From positions 248,001 through 312,000 of the forward strand of contig NZ_FNWD01000002.1 in NCBI RefSeq assembly GCF_900104655.1: DNA of 64,000 nucleotides, written 5' to 3'. The translations under genes and the position numbers were made by a program. Shown in pieces: positions 54,325-63,221 of this stretch. The notes below the pieces were generated by a model. It made no database searches. It was not told the origin of the DNA and saw nothing but the letters and a program-made list of their open reading frames with translations. The stretch's first letter is position 1. Every line of letters begins with the position of its first letter. Source of the stretch: Millionella massiliensis (GTDB taxonomy: Bacteria > Bacteroidota > Bacteroidia > Bacteroidales > Rikenellaceae).

Positions 54325-56748
54325 ATGAAGCACAAAACTTTGACTTTTTTAGCCGTGGCGACGATAGGGTTGGCACCCCTTTCTGTCGAAGCGGCCGTAC
54401 CGTTGAAATTGACTTACGACCGACCTGCAAAGGACTGGATGACCGAAGCGCTGCCCATCGGAAACGGATATATGGGCGCAATGTTTTTCGGAACACCGAT
54501 GGAGGATGTTATTCAGTTTTCTGAGGAGAGCCTTTGGGAAGGGGGGCCCGAAACGGGTGGAACGTATGACGGCGGCAACAAGATAGGGGCCTGGAAATAT
54601 CTGGCTCCGGTGCGGGCCTTGCTCGATTCGGGACAGTTGGATAAAGCCTATGCGTTGGCCAACAGTCAACTGACCGGTCGCATCGACGGTAGCAAGACCT
54701 ATCCCGGTGGCCCCTCGTTCGGGGACTACGGAGCGCAGCAGACTTTCGGCGAGGTGCTGGTGCGGACGCTTCCCACGGGAGCGGACACCGATACCGTATC
54801 CGATTATCGTCGCGAACTCGATATCGCGCAGGCTGTCGGAGGTGTAAATTATCGTCGGGGGACGGTCGATTACTCCACCGAATACTGGGCATCCTATCCG
54901 AAGCGGGTCGTTGTAGCTCGTTACAGCAATACAGCGCCGACCGGTTGCGGGTACGAAGTAGCGCTGGCTACGCCCCACAAGGATGTCACGATCCGCCGCA
55001 CCGCTTCCGGACAGTTGACTCTCGAGGGACGTTTGGCCGGAAATAAACTCGGCTTCGAAGCCGTCGTGCAGGTGTTGACTGACGGTAAATTCGTTTCGAC
55101 CCCCAAAACGGCTCCGGCCGTCAAGGTCGAAGGGGCACACTATATAGAGGTATATCTGACAGCCGCCACGGAGTACAGGAACAGCTATCCTGACTATCGC
55201 GGCAACGATCCTGAGGCTCAGAATAAACAGGTGTTGGCCGCGTTGAAGGGGAACAGCTACGATTCGCTGAAGGCCGAGCATATCCGCGACTATCGTTCTT
55301 TGTTCGATCGTGTGTCGTTGGAACTCGGCACCAACAGTCAGACCGACTTTATGACCTCGGAACGGCAGTTGCAATACGGCATGGGAGCCTACGACCCCGC
55401 GCTTGAAGCACTCTTTTTCCAATGGGGACGCTACCTGCTGATCTCCAGCTCGCGTCCGGGAACCCTTCCGGCCCATCTACAGGGCAAGTGGAACAACTCG
55501 GCCAATCCGCCGTGGGCCTGCGACTATCACATGAACATCAACCTGCAAATGATCTACTGGCCGGCGCCGCTCACCGGACTGCCCGAAGTGAACCGGCCGC
55601 TGATCGACTATATCCTCTCGCTGCGTGAACCCGGCCGGGTGACCGCGCGTGAGTTCTTCAACGCCCGCGGTTGGAGTGTCCATACGATGAACAATCCGCT
55701 GGGCTATACCGCTCCCGGATGGGAATTCAACTGGGGGTACGCCCCCAACTCGGCCTCGTGGCTGGCCCAGCACCTGTGGGAACAGTTCGCCTTCTATCCC
55801 GACACTGCCTACCTGCGCAGCGTGGCATATCCCGTGATGAAGGAGCTGGCCCACTTCTGGTTCGACTACCTGAGCGTCGATCCGCGCGACAGCACGCTGG
55901 TCAGCTCGCCCTCCTATTCGCCCGAGCACGGAGCCATCTCGGCCGGCGCCACGATGGACCAGGAGATCGCCTGGGACCTCTTTACCAATATTCTCGAAGC
56001 CGACCGGGTGCTGCCCGATGCCGACCGTGCCTTTATCGACAGTGTTGCGATGGTACGCCAACGGCTCTCGCCGCTGAAGATCGGTCGCTATGGTCAGTTG
56101 CAGGAGTGGAAAGCTGACCTCGATGATCCGCAGGACAATCACCGTCACGTATCGCACCTCTTCGCCCTCCATCCCGGGCGTCAAATTGCGCCGCAAACCG
56201 ACCCGAGACTGGCCGAAGCCGCTCGCAAAACGTTGGTCTATCGCGGCGATGATGGAACCGGCTGGTCGCTGGCCTGGAAGATCAACTTCTGGGCACGTCT
56301 GCAGGACGGAGACCATGCCTATACGATGAGTCGCCGTGTGCTGCGCCCCGCCGGCGGAGTGGCCACAAATATGGCCACTGGAGGCGGCTCCTACTCGAAC
56401 CTCTTCTGCGCCCACCCGCCGTATCAAATGGACGGGAATATGGGCTATGTGTCGGGCGTGACCGAAATGTTGCTTCAGTCCCATACCGGCACGGTGCTCG
56501 AACCGGTTATCGATCTGCTGCCCGCCCTGCCTGCCGCATGGCCCCAGGGCAAAGTTCGTGGTCTCCATGCTCGCGGCGGTTATACGGTTGATATGGTGTG
56601 GGAAAACGGCAAACTTGCCGAAGCGGTGATTCGCGCCTGCGAAAACTCGCCCGAGACCGTTACGGTGCGTTACCGCGGCACCGAACAAAAAGTGTCGTTC
56701 AGCTCGTCGGAACGACAGTCTGGAACTGAAAAACACCTCAAATTCTAA
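54325..56748 (+). CDS. GH95-family alpha-L-fucosidase
   Basis: 807 residues with a signal peptide (ends SVEAAV). The GH95 start WMTEALPIGNGYMGAMFFG and LWEGGPETGG are present. Candidate catalytic residues: Asn404 and Asn406 in HMNINLQMIYWP, Glu534 in SPSYSPEHGAIS, and Asp703 in PYQMDGNMGY, at spacing similar to characterised 1,2-alpha-L-fucosidases. It cuts fucose from host glycans such as mucin or milk oligosaccharides, in the periplasm or at the surface. It starts eight bases after truA, so it may share its transcript. Confidence 0.93.
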   Translation: MKHKTLTFLAVATIGLAPLSVEAAVPLKLTYDRPAKDWMTEALPIGNGYMGAMFFGTPMEDVIQFSEESLWEGGPETGGTYDGGNKIGAWKYLAPVRALLDSGQLDKAYALANSQLTGRIDGSKTYPGGPSFGDYGAQQTFGEVLVRTLPTGADTDTVSDYRRELDIAQAVGGVNYRRGTVDYSTEYWASYPKRVVVARYSNTAPTGCGYEVALATPHKDVTIRRTASGQLTLEGRLAGNKLGFEAVVQVLTDGKFVSTPKTAPAVKVEGAHYIEVYLTAATEYRNSYPDYRGNDPEAQNKQVLAALKGNSYDSLKAEHIRDYRSLFDRVSLELGTNSQTDFMTSERQLQYGMGAYDPALEALFFQWGRYLLISSSRPGTLPAHLQGKWNNSANPPWACDYHMNINLQMIYWPAPLTGLPEVNRPLIDYILSLREPGRVTAREFFNARGWSVHTMNNPLGYTAPGWEFNWGYAPNSASWLAQHLWEQFAFYPDTAYLRSVAYPVMKELAHFWFDYLSVDPRDSTLVSSPSYSPEHGAISAGATMDQEIAWDLFTNILEADRVLPDADRAFIDSVAMVRQRLSPLKIGRYGQLQEWKADLDDPQDNHRHVSHLFALHPGRQIAPQTDPRLAEAARKTLVYRGDDGTGWSLAWKINFWARLQDGDHAYTMSRRVLRPAGGVATNMATGGGSYSNLFCAHPPYQMDGNMGYVSGVTEMLLQSHTGTVLEPVIDLLPALPAAWPQGKVRGLHARGGYTVDMVWENGKLAEAVIRACENSPETVTVRYRGTEQKVSFSSSERQSGTEKHLKF

Positions 56749-56756
56749 TCCATACT

Positions 56757-58196
56757 ATGAAAGAAATCACAGAACTCGAACCGAAGGCACTGTGGAAACA
56801 GTTTGCCAAAGTGTGCTCGATACCGCACCCTTCGAAGCACGAAGAGAAACTGCGTGCGTATATCATCTCGTTTGCCGATGAACACGGACTCGAATATCAG
56901 CAGGACACGGTGGGTAATATCGTTGTGCGCAAGGCTGCCACGGCCGGTTATGAAGATCGTCCCGGAGTGATCCTTCAGGCCCATATGGATATGGTGCCTC
57001 AGAAAAACAGCGATCTGAAATTCAATTTCGAAACCGACCCCATCGAACCCTATGTGGATGGTGAATGGGTGACCGCTCGCGGTACGACGCTGGGGGCCGA
57101 CGACGGGATGGGAGTCAGTGCGATGCTGGCCATCCTCGAATCGAACGACGTGGCTCATCCGGCTCTCGAATGCCTCTTTACGGTCGACGAAGAGACCGGT
57201 CTGACCGGCGCCAACCAGCTGGCCACCAACATGCTCAAGGGGAGTGTGCTGATCAATCTCGACTCGGAAGACGAAGGCGAACTCTACGTTGGGTGCGCTG
57301 GTGCCGTGAACGTTACGGCCAATTTTGAATACAAGGAGGAGGCGACGCCCGACGATCACGTTGGCTACGAAGTGTCGCTCTCGGGCCTTAAAGGTGGACA
57401 CTCCGGGCTGGAAATCATCCTGCAGCGTGCCAACGCCAACAAACTGCTGGCTCGCTTCCTGCGTGAGAATAGCTACGTGCTGCTGTCGACGATCGACGCC
57501 GGTGGATTGCGCAACGCCATTCCGCGTGAAGCCAAAGCGGTCGTAGCGGTACCCGTGGCACAGACCGAAGCGTTCGAACAGGCTGCCACGGCATTCTGCG
57601 TGACGCTGCAACGTGAATTCGCCCATGTCGAAGACAGCATCAAATTCGGAGTCAAGCGTGTCGCTGCGCCCACAATCGTGGCTTCGCGCGACTTCCAGAC
57701 CCGTTTTATCGCGGCTCTGACGGCCATGCCGAACGGTATCATGCGCATGAGCGATACGGTACCGGGCCTGGTTGAAACCTCCACCAATATGTCGCGTATC
57801 GAAATGACGGGAGGCAAGGCTCAACTGCTCTTCATGGTTCGCTGCATGGTCAACTACGGCAAACCCCAGGTGGTGGCCATGATCGAATCGGTAGTGACGC
57901 TGGCCGGCGGTCGTATCGAAGCTCAGGGCGATTACGACGGTTGGGCACCGAATCCCGATTCCCGTATTCTGCACGTGATGAAAGAAGGGTACGAAAAACT
58001 CTTCGGCAAGACACCGGCCGTCAAGGCGATCCATGCCGGATTGGAATGCGGTATTATCGGAGCCAAATATCCGCAGCTGGATATGATTTCCGTTGGTCCG
58101 ACGCTGCGTTATCCTCACTCGCCGGACGAAAAGGTTGAGATCGCATCGGTGGTACGCTTCTACGACTTCCTGATCGATACCCTCAAGAATTTCTAA
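56757..58196 (+). CDS. pepD: Cytosol non-specific dipeptidase (PepD, M20 family)
   Basis: 479 residues, cytoplasmic. The M20 zinc-site motifs ILQAHMDMVPQ (His and Asp), TTLGADDGMGVSA (Asp), VDEETGLTGANQL (catalytic Glu) and NLDSEDEGE are all present. The enzyme hydrolyses dipeptides such as Xaa-His and other aminoacyl peptides, providing amino acids. It follows the fucosidase by eight bases and is closed by a strong hairpin. Confidence 0.95.
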   Translation: MKEITELEPKALWKQFAKVCSIPHPSKHEEKLRAYIISFADEHGLEYQQDTVGNIVVRKAATAGYEDRPGVILQAHMDMVPQKNSDLKFNFETDPIEPYVDGEWVTARGTTLGADDGMGVSAMLAILESNDVAHPALECLFTVDEETGLTGANQLATNMLKGSVLINLDSEDEGELYVGCAGAVNVTANFEYKEEATPDDHVGYEVSLSGLKGGHSGLEIILQRANANKLLARFLRENSYVLLSTIDAGGLRNAIPREAKAVVAVPVAQTEAFEQAATAFCVTLQREFAHVEDSIKFGVKRVAAPTIVASRDFQTRFIAALTAMPNGIMRMSDTVPGLVETSTNMSRIEMTGGKAQLLFMVRCMVNYGKPQVVAMIESVVTLAGGRIEAQGDYDGWAPNPDSRILHVMKEGYEKLFGKTPAVKAIHAGLECGIIGAKYPQLDMISVGPTLRYPHSPDEKVEIASVVRFYDFLIDTLKNF

Positions 58197-58227
58197 GCCT
58201 TTTGCCTCTGTATGGGGCGCATGTCAA

Positions 58228-58273
58228 AACAGAGAGAGGCGAATTCCCCGAAAGGAATTCGCCTCTCTCTGTT
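58228..58273. terminator. Terminator between pepD and the sulfatase gene
   Basis: A perfect 20-base-pair stem (58228-58247 with 58254-58273) with a six-base loop, placed between convergent genes. No strong T run on either side, but the stem is long enough to serve both strands. Confidence 0.8.
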
Positions 58274-58364
58274 GGTTTATACCGGGTCATTACGTCTGCG
58301 CGATTGTGTTCTTGTGCAGGGTGTTGTCAGACCGGCTGTTGTGTGGATTACATGCCGTGAGTGT

Positions 58365-59909
58365 TTATAGTACCTCGTCCGGATAGGCAGCCTGCTGACC
58401 GGTCGATTTGCGGATCGGCATGTTGGCGTTGTAATGGCGCAGATGGTCGCTCAGGACTTTGGCCAGACGGGCTTCGATCTTTTTGTATTTCGGCGAAGCC
58501 TCCTGCAACAGGTCGTGTTGTTCCGAGATGTCGTCGCGCAGGTTGTAAAGCTCGTTGCGTCCCGATTCGTAGAGATGAACCAGTTTCCAGTCGCCCATGC
58601 GGATGGCGCTCGACGGAACGCCGACGTCGCCGCGGCGTTCACCCCAGCTGTTGGGGTAGTGGAAAATGAGCGGTCGATTTTGCCAGATCGACTTTTTGCC
58701 GCCGCCTTTGGTCAGCGCGGGGGTAAAGTCCTGACCGTCGATCTGCTGGACGGTGGTGTAGTCGCGAATGCCGGCCATGGCCAACAGGGTGGGGTAGAAG
58801 TCTTCGATGATAACCGGCGTCGAATTGACTGTGCCGCTCTCGGTGACGCCGGGCCAGTAGACGATCATCGGTTCGCGGATGCCGCCTTCGTAGCAGGCGC
58901 CTTTGCCGCCGCGTAGCGGGGCGTTCGATTTGTCGTCGCGAACGCCGACGCTGTACCCGCCGTTATCCGACATGAAGATGATAATGGTGTTGTCGGCAAT
59001 GCCGCGTTTTTCGACCAGATCCATCAGGTCGCCCAGGCTCTTGTCCATCCCCTCGACAATGGCGGCATATTGCGCTTCGGTCTCCGAAAGGCCGCGGTCG
59101 CGGTATTTTTGTATGAACCGTTTGTCGGCTTTGTAAGGGGCGTGTACGGCATAGTGGCCCATGTAAAGGAAGAAAGGCTTGCCGACGCTGGCCGAGCTGT
59201 CGATTAGTTTGGCGGCTTCCAGGGTCAACGCTTCGGTCAGGAAGGTGTCGGAACCGTGGTATTTCTCCAGGTTGGGGACTCCCCAGGGGGCGGTGTAGCT
59301 TCCTGCCGGATGGTTTCCGTAGTTCTCTTCGCCGAGGTAGCTGCCCATGGCGCCGGCTGCATGTCCGGCGATGTTTCGCTCGAAGCCGAGTGTCAGTGGA
59401 TCTTCGGCCGGGGTGCCGAGTGCGCCGAAGTGAGCTTTTCCAACGAACAGGGTGGTGTATCCGTTGTCTTTGAATATCTGAGCCAACGGCGTGGCGTAGA
59501 AGGCGTTTTCGATGCCGGGAACAGGTGAGGTACCGTTGTAGTTCCAGTGGCCGAAGGTCAGGGAGTCGCTGCGTGAGTCGGTTGCCTGATTTTTGTTGAG
59601 CGTCCAATTCGATACCTGGTGCTGGGCGACGTTGGTTCCGGTGATAAGGCTGATGCGCGAGGGGGAGCTGACGGGGCAGGCATAGGCATCGGTGAACTTC
59701 GTACCGATGGCGGCCAGCCGCTCCATGTTGGGGGTGTGATACTTCCGATTCAGGTCGGTCGTGTCTTTCCAGAAGGGCAGCGAGGTGTCTTGCCATCCCA
59801 TGTCGTCGACCAGAAAGAAGATGATGTTGGGACGCTGATTGCGTTCGGCTGCTGCGGCCGTCAGGGCTGTCGTGGTCAGCAGCAGGGTGCAGGAGGGTAT
59901 GATTTTCAT
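58365..59909 (-). CDS. Exported sulfatase, Ser-type
   Basis: 514 residues with a signal peptide (ends TAAAA). Metal-binding DD at Asp35-Asp36, and the sulfatase motif S-S-P-S-R at 81-85: Ser81 would be turned into formylglycine, so the enzyme is of the Ser type that needs an anaerobic maturase (anSME), not FGE. Further conserved parts are HYAVHAPY and MSDNGGYSVGV. It removes sulfate from glycans such as mucin or glycosaminoglycans; the exact substrate is unknown. It lies 15 bases after the acyltransferase-like gene. Confidence 0.93.
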   Translation of the reverse strand: MKIIPSCTLLLTTTALTAAAAERNQRPNIIFFLVDDMGWQDTSLPFWKDTTDLNRKYHTPNMERLAAIGTKFTDAYACPVSSPSRISLITGTNVAQHQVSNWTLNKNQATDSRSDSLTFGHWNYNGTSPVPGIENAFYATPLAQIFKDNGYTTLFVGKAHFGALGTPAEDPLTLGFERNIAGHAAGAMGSYLGEENYGNHPAGSYTAPWGVPNLEKYHGSDTFLTEALTLEAAKLIDSSASVGKPFFLYMGHYAVHAPYKADKRFIQKYRDRGLSETEAQYAAIVEGMDKSLGDLMDLVEKRGIADNTIIIFMSDNGGYSVGVRDDKSNAPLRGGKGACYEGGIREPMIVYWPGVTESGTVNSTPVIIEDFYPTLLAMAGIRDYTTVQQIDGQDFTPALTKGGGKKSIWQNRPLIFHYPNSWGERRGDVGVPSSAIRMGDWKLVHLYESGRNELYNLRDDISEQHDLLQEASPKYKKIEARLAKVLSDHLRHYNANMPIRKSTGQQAAYPDEVL

Positions 59910-59924
59910 GGTGTAACGGGTAGG

Positions 59925-60977
59925 TTAGGCGGAAATGAAGATGCGCATCCGATAGAGCGGCCAGGTAATCAGCCAGCAGACGATGACCATAGTGAGTGAC
60001 CACAGCAGTGACGCAATGGTATCGGGCAGCATGTAGCTTTGGTAGAATCCGAATACGGCCTGCGTGACGCCCCAAATGGCGAACATCTTGGCCAAAATCA
60101 TTGACAAACTGTATATGAACAGCGAATTTGTGCCGGCAATGGTGAAAAACTCACACCATTTTTGGGCCTGCATGTATTCGATGATGAAGGAGAGAAGGCT
60201 CCAGACGACCATGGCGGCTCCGGACGTGAACAGTACGTAGCTCGGGGTCCAGAGTTGTTTGTTCATGGGGGAGACCATGCCGAAAAGGGCGCCGGAAATG
60301 CCCAGCAGTACGCCGATGATCATCAGTGTGCTGATACCGCCGCTGGCGCTGTTGGGCTGATCCATGGCACGTCCGGCCAGGTACCCGATCAGTACGCTGG
60401 CAATGGACGGAATAGTGCTGAGCAGCCCTTCGGGGTCGAATGTGGGGGTCCACAGGTGGGCAGAGCCAAGCAGAGCCACGTCTACTCGTCCGACGATGTC
60501 GGTATCCATGGAGTCGAGCAGGAACCAATATCCGCTTAGCAGTATGATACTGGTCAGAATGACTGATCGTACACTCGAGAAGTAGAGTGTCAATAGTGAA
60601 GCAAACAGGTAGGCTAGTGCGATGCGTTGCAGTACGCCGGGAATTCTCACATTGGCGAAAGCAGTGTCGAAGGGGATCCAGTTGAGCAACAGACCGACAG
60701 CGAAGAGAATTAAGGTGCGGCGCAGGATGTGACCGATATGTTTCGCGCGTGAACGGCTGGTGTTCATGCCGTAGTCATCGTGACGGTGGGTGGAGAACCA
60801 CATGGCGGCTCCCATAATGAAAAGGAAAAACGGAAAGGCCATGTCTGCCAGTGTAATTCCGTCCCACGCGCTGTGTACCAGCGGGGCGAACACCGTTCCG
60901 CCTGTCTGGTTGTTCAGGACGATCATCAATAGAATGGTCATGCCGCGGAATACGTCGAGTGAGAGAAACCTTTTCAT
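59925..60977 (-). CDS. Multi-pass membrane protein of the heparan-acetyltransferase-like (DUF5009/DUF1624) type
   Basis: 350 residues with about ten membrane helices. The start MKRFLSLDVFRGMTILLMIVLNN and the following D-G-I-T-L-A-D-M-A-F-P-F-F-L-F-I-M-G segment are typical of the HGSNAT-like family, which moves acetyl groups across membranes to amino sugars. Being next to a sulfatase fits a role in glycosaminoglycan-type substrates, but a donor or acceptor cannot be deduced. It is the second gene of a three-gene minus operon with a PspC gene upstream. Confidence 0.82.
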   Translation of the reverse strand: MKRFLSLDVFRGMTILLMIVLNNQTGGTVFAPLVHSAWDGITLADMAFPFFLFIMGAAMWFSTHRHDDYGMNTSRSRAKHIGHILRRTLILFAVGLLLNWIPFDTAFANVRIPGVLQRIALAYLFASLLTLYFSSVRSVILTSIILLSGYWFLLDSMDTDIVGRVDVALLGSAHLWTPTFDPEGLLSTIPSIASVLIGYLAGRAMDQPNSASGGISTLMIIGVLLGISGALFGMVSPMNKQLWTPSYVLFTSGAAMVVWSLLSFIIEYMQAQKWCEFFTIAGTNSLFIYSLSMILAKMFAIWGVTQAVFGFYQSYMLPDTIASLLWSLTMVIVCWLITWPLYRMRIFISA

Positions 60978-61049
60978 GCGTTTTGGCCTAATTCATTGGG
61001 TCTTGATGGTGGAGATGTGATTTTTTGATTTAAGGCAGGGCAGAGGGCC

Positions 61050-61541
61050 TCAGGATTTGTTACCCCAAAATGTCAGTGGATGTTGGGGGACAAGGAGCCA
61101 CAGAATCAAGTAAATCATGATGCCGCCTCCGGCAAAGAGTATCAACAGCAGAAATGCCAAGCGAACAGCCGTGCTGTCGATGTCGAAATAGGCTGCCAGT
61201 CCGCCACAAACACCGCCGATCATTCGGTCGTTGCGACTGCGATAAAGACGTTTGGCCGGTTTTTTGTCGAATCGGCCCGTCATGTCTGAATCGAACGTCG
61301 TGCGTCCGAAGCGATCGGGGTTCCCGATCTGCTTGATTGCTTGTCGTACAGCCAGCTGGTTGATGATTTGGGCTCCGTTGGATTGGAACCATTGTGCCAG
61401 CCGGCTCTCGATGTCGGCCATTTCTGACTCTGAAACGTGGCGTCGCTCCAGTTGATATAGATAGCCGGCAAGTATATCGTATGCGTCTTCGTCGATCACG
61501 AAGGGGTGGTCGCTGAGATTGATTGAAATAGTCTTTTTCAT
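61050..61541 (-). CDS. PspC-domain membrane protein
   Basis: 163 residues. A soluble N-terminal helical part (about 1-90) is followed by a PspC domain: [33 protein letters not shown] (about 98-130) and a membrane segment [23 protein letters not shown]. PspC domains work in envelope-stress sensing and often sit with PadR or sigma genes. It is 72 bases before the acyltransferase-like gene. The function here is not known. Confidence 0.82.
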   Translation of the reverse strand: MKKTISINLSDHPFVIDEDAYDILAGYLYQLERRHVSESEMADIESRLAQWFQSNGAQIINQLAVRQAIKQIGNPDRFGRTTFDSDMTGRFDKKPAKRLYRSRNDRMIGGVCGGLAAYFDIDSTAVRLAFLLLILFAGGGIMIYLILWLLVPQHPLTFWGNKS

Positions 61542-62323
61542 TTATCTGTAAATCTGCGTAAAGATACTAATTCTGTGTGAGATTAGTGTTCGGGTTGGCG
61601 TGTTTTCTCGATGTCATGACAGGTGGGGGAAGTAGGGGGCTGGGGTTAATATTATATCGTGTTGTTACTTATAACATTCTGTGGGCTATTTTTATTCTAT
61701 TAACTTGTATTTCGGGGGCGATATTGTGTGGCTTTCTTGAAACGTGTGGTTAGGCTTTGGAGGGTACTCAAAGGCTAATTTTGCTATGTGTTTGGTATTC
61801 TATCTTAGAAAGTTAAAGTTTAAATAATTTATATAATCACTTTGTATGGAATTTATATTGCTATTTATAAGTATGTATATTTTTCTCATTGAATACTGCC
61901 GTTATGTATGTTGTGTGTCTGAAAAATCGGCCCGTTTAGATAGGTAATGGGGGTGTTGCGTAATATGTTTTTCTCATTGTGTATGATGTTTTACTATGAC
62001 ATTGTTTGGACTGAATAGATGTAACGGTATTTTAGTGCTTGTTTGAAGGTTGTATATCCAAGTAGTGAAGCCTGTTAAGAGTGATTAATATATTATACAG
62101 CAGATACCACAAAAGGTGCGTATTTATAGTTTTTAATGTTTTTATAAATATGACAGTTTGGTGGGTATGAGGCTTTGTGTAAATTTGCAGCGGAAAAATC
62201 CGGATGAGATGCTGAAAATGGGTATTTTTTGGTGAGCGATTGTATGTGGTTATTAAAATACATACAGGTTTACAGCATTGCGTCTTTTTTAGTGAAACAT
62301 TTTAATTAAACAACCAAATACAG
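61542..62323. other. AT-rich intergenic region upstream of the small lipoprotein gene
   Basis: About 780 bases with no recognisable gene. It holds a strong promoter (62157-62187). Two similar short stretches containing TTTTTCTCATTG occur around 61,870-61,885 and 61,965-61,980. Composition is very AT-rich with no coding pattern; a small RNA cannot be excluded. Confidence 0.5.
62157..62187 (+). promoter_or_regulatory. Promoter of the small lipoprotein gene
   Basis: TTTG (62157-62160), a 19-base spacer and TAAATTTG (62180-62187) match the Bacteroidetes consensus fully. Transcription would start near 62194 and give a leader of about 130 bases before the ATG, long enough for regulation. Confidence 0.75.
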
Positions 62324-62725
62324 ATGATTATGAAACAATTGCGGAAATTCCGTTATGTGTTGATGACCATGGCAGTTTTGCTGTGTGCAGGTTTTGTAAG
62401 TTGCTCGGAAGAAACTAACGATCAAATGATCTATTCGGCCGGGTTCGATTCATTCAGCATCAGCTCGAGTGGTACTGAACTGCCGTGGGATGAAATGTCT
62501 GCAATCCAAGGGATCTTTTATGATGAGTTGGGAATAACTACTCAAATTTTCGAAATGGAAGGTCCTGCTGCGGAGTGTGATGCAAAGGTCAAAGCTGCGT
62601 GTGAGCGTGCTGTGACTCGTTTGAAACAGCAGACTTGGAAAGCGACATTCGTATTCAAGGTCTATAATGCCATTACGGAGCAGGATGTCTTTCTGTACAG
62701 CTATCCTGAGACCAGTTCGAATTAA
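62324..62725 (+). CDS. Small lipoprotein of unknown function
   Basis: 133 residues (or 131 from the second ATG at 62330). Signal peptide with lipobox FVSC, then a Ser/Thr and acid-rich mature part (SEETNDQ, SISSSGTELPWDEMSAIQG) and a helical region with two Cys (AECDAKVKAACERAV). It ends with a strand-rich FVFKVYNAITEQDVFLY. No family recognised. It has its own promoter with a 130-base leader and its own terminator. Membrane location by lipid anchor is predicted. It might be a surface or stress lipoprotein. Confidence 0.7.
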   Translation: MIMKQLRKFRYVLMTMAVLLCAGFVSCSEETNDQMIYSAGFDSFSISSSGTELPWDEMSAIQGIFYDELGITTQIFEMEGPAAECDAKVKAACERAVTRLKQQTWKATFVFKVYNAITEQDVFLYSYPETSSN

Positions 62726-62876
62726 TGTTCACCTTTATTCCAAGATGAATTGATTTTTTAGGTCCAATAATTCAAAATGCTGTCTTTGGATATTTTATTG
62801 AACATGGCGGACATTAATGTTCGGTATATGTAATGTAGATTTTCCAAGGGGCAGTGTAAATCAATCTTTGTGAGAA

Positions 62877-62916
62877 TAATGCCTATTTGCCGTTTAGCAA
62901 ATAGGCATTATTTTTT
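62877..62916 (+). terminator. Terminator of the small lipoprotein gene
   Basis: A perfect 14-base-pair stem (62877-62890 with 62897-62910) with a six-base loop, followed by T6. It is a typical intrinsic terminator 150 bases after the stop codon. Confidence 0.88.
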
Positions 62917-63162
62917 GTTTTTTGAGAACAGTACAGAACTGCCCTCACGCCGGGCAGGCGGTGCCGCGGGCACTCCGTCAGAGTGGTATTACCTCGAATA
63001 AATGTCCCATACAGAGTTTAGGTAATACAGCTGTTAGAGGTTTTGCCTGTTTGCTTGGCATGACAATTATACTATCAATCGTCGCTCCGCCGCGAGCACG
63101 CGGGGCCCGCGCGGCAGCGCAGTCGAAGAACCTTTAATCGATGTAAGACCCTTCAAGTAACA

Positions 63163-63200
63163 AAAACGGAGAGAATCACTTTGAGGATTCTCTCCGTTTT
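63163..63200 (-). terminator. Terminator of fabD
   Basis: A perfect 15-base-pair stem (63163-63177 with 63186-63200) with an eight-base loop. On the minus strand its descending arm ends in a T run, placed 21 bases after the fabD stop. Confidence 0.85.
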
Positions 63201-63221
63201 CTATTAAAAGCAACAACGGAA

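Larger units (their letters stand above)
62726..63221. other. Intergenic region with two terminators and a possible repeat remnant
   Basis: About 500 bases. It holds the terminators at 62877 and 63163. Between them, at about 62,930-63,140, is a GC-rich block (GCCGGGCAGGCGG, CACGCGGGGCCCGCG) ending in GCGCAGTCGAAGAACC, a wording common in dispersed intergenic repeats. The 71-codon frame there is very probably not a gene. Confidence 0.55.

Noticed and set aside
62922-63137. 71-codon frame near the right end
   Set aside because: It lies in a GC-rich repeat-like block, has no start signal or domain, and falls between two terminators.
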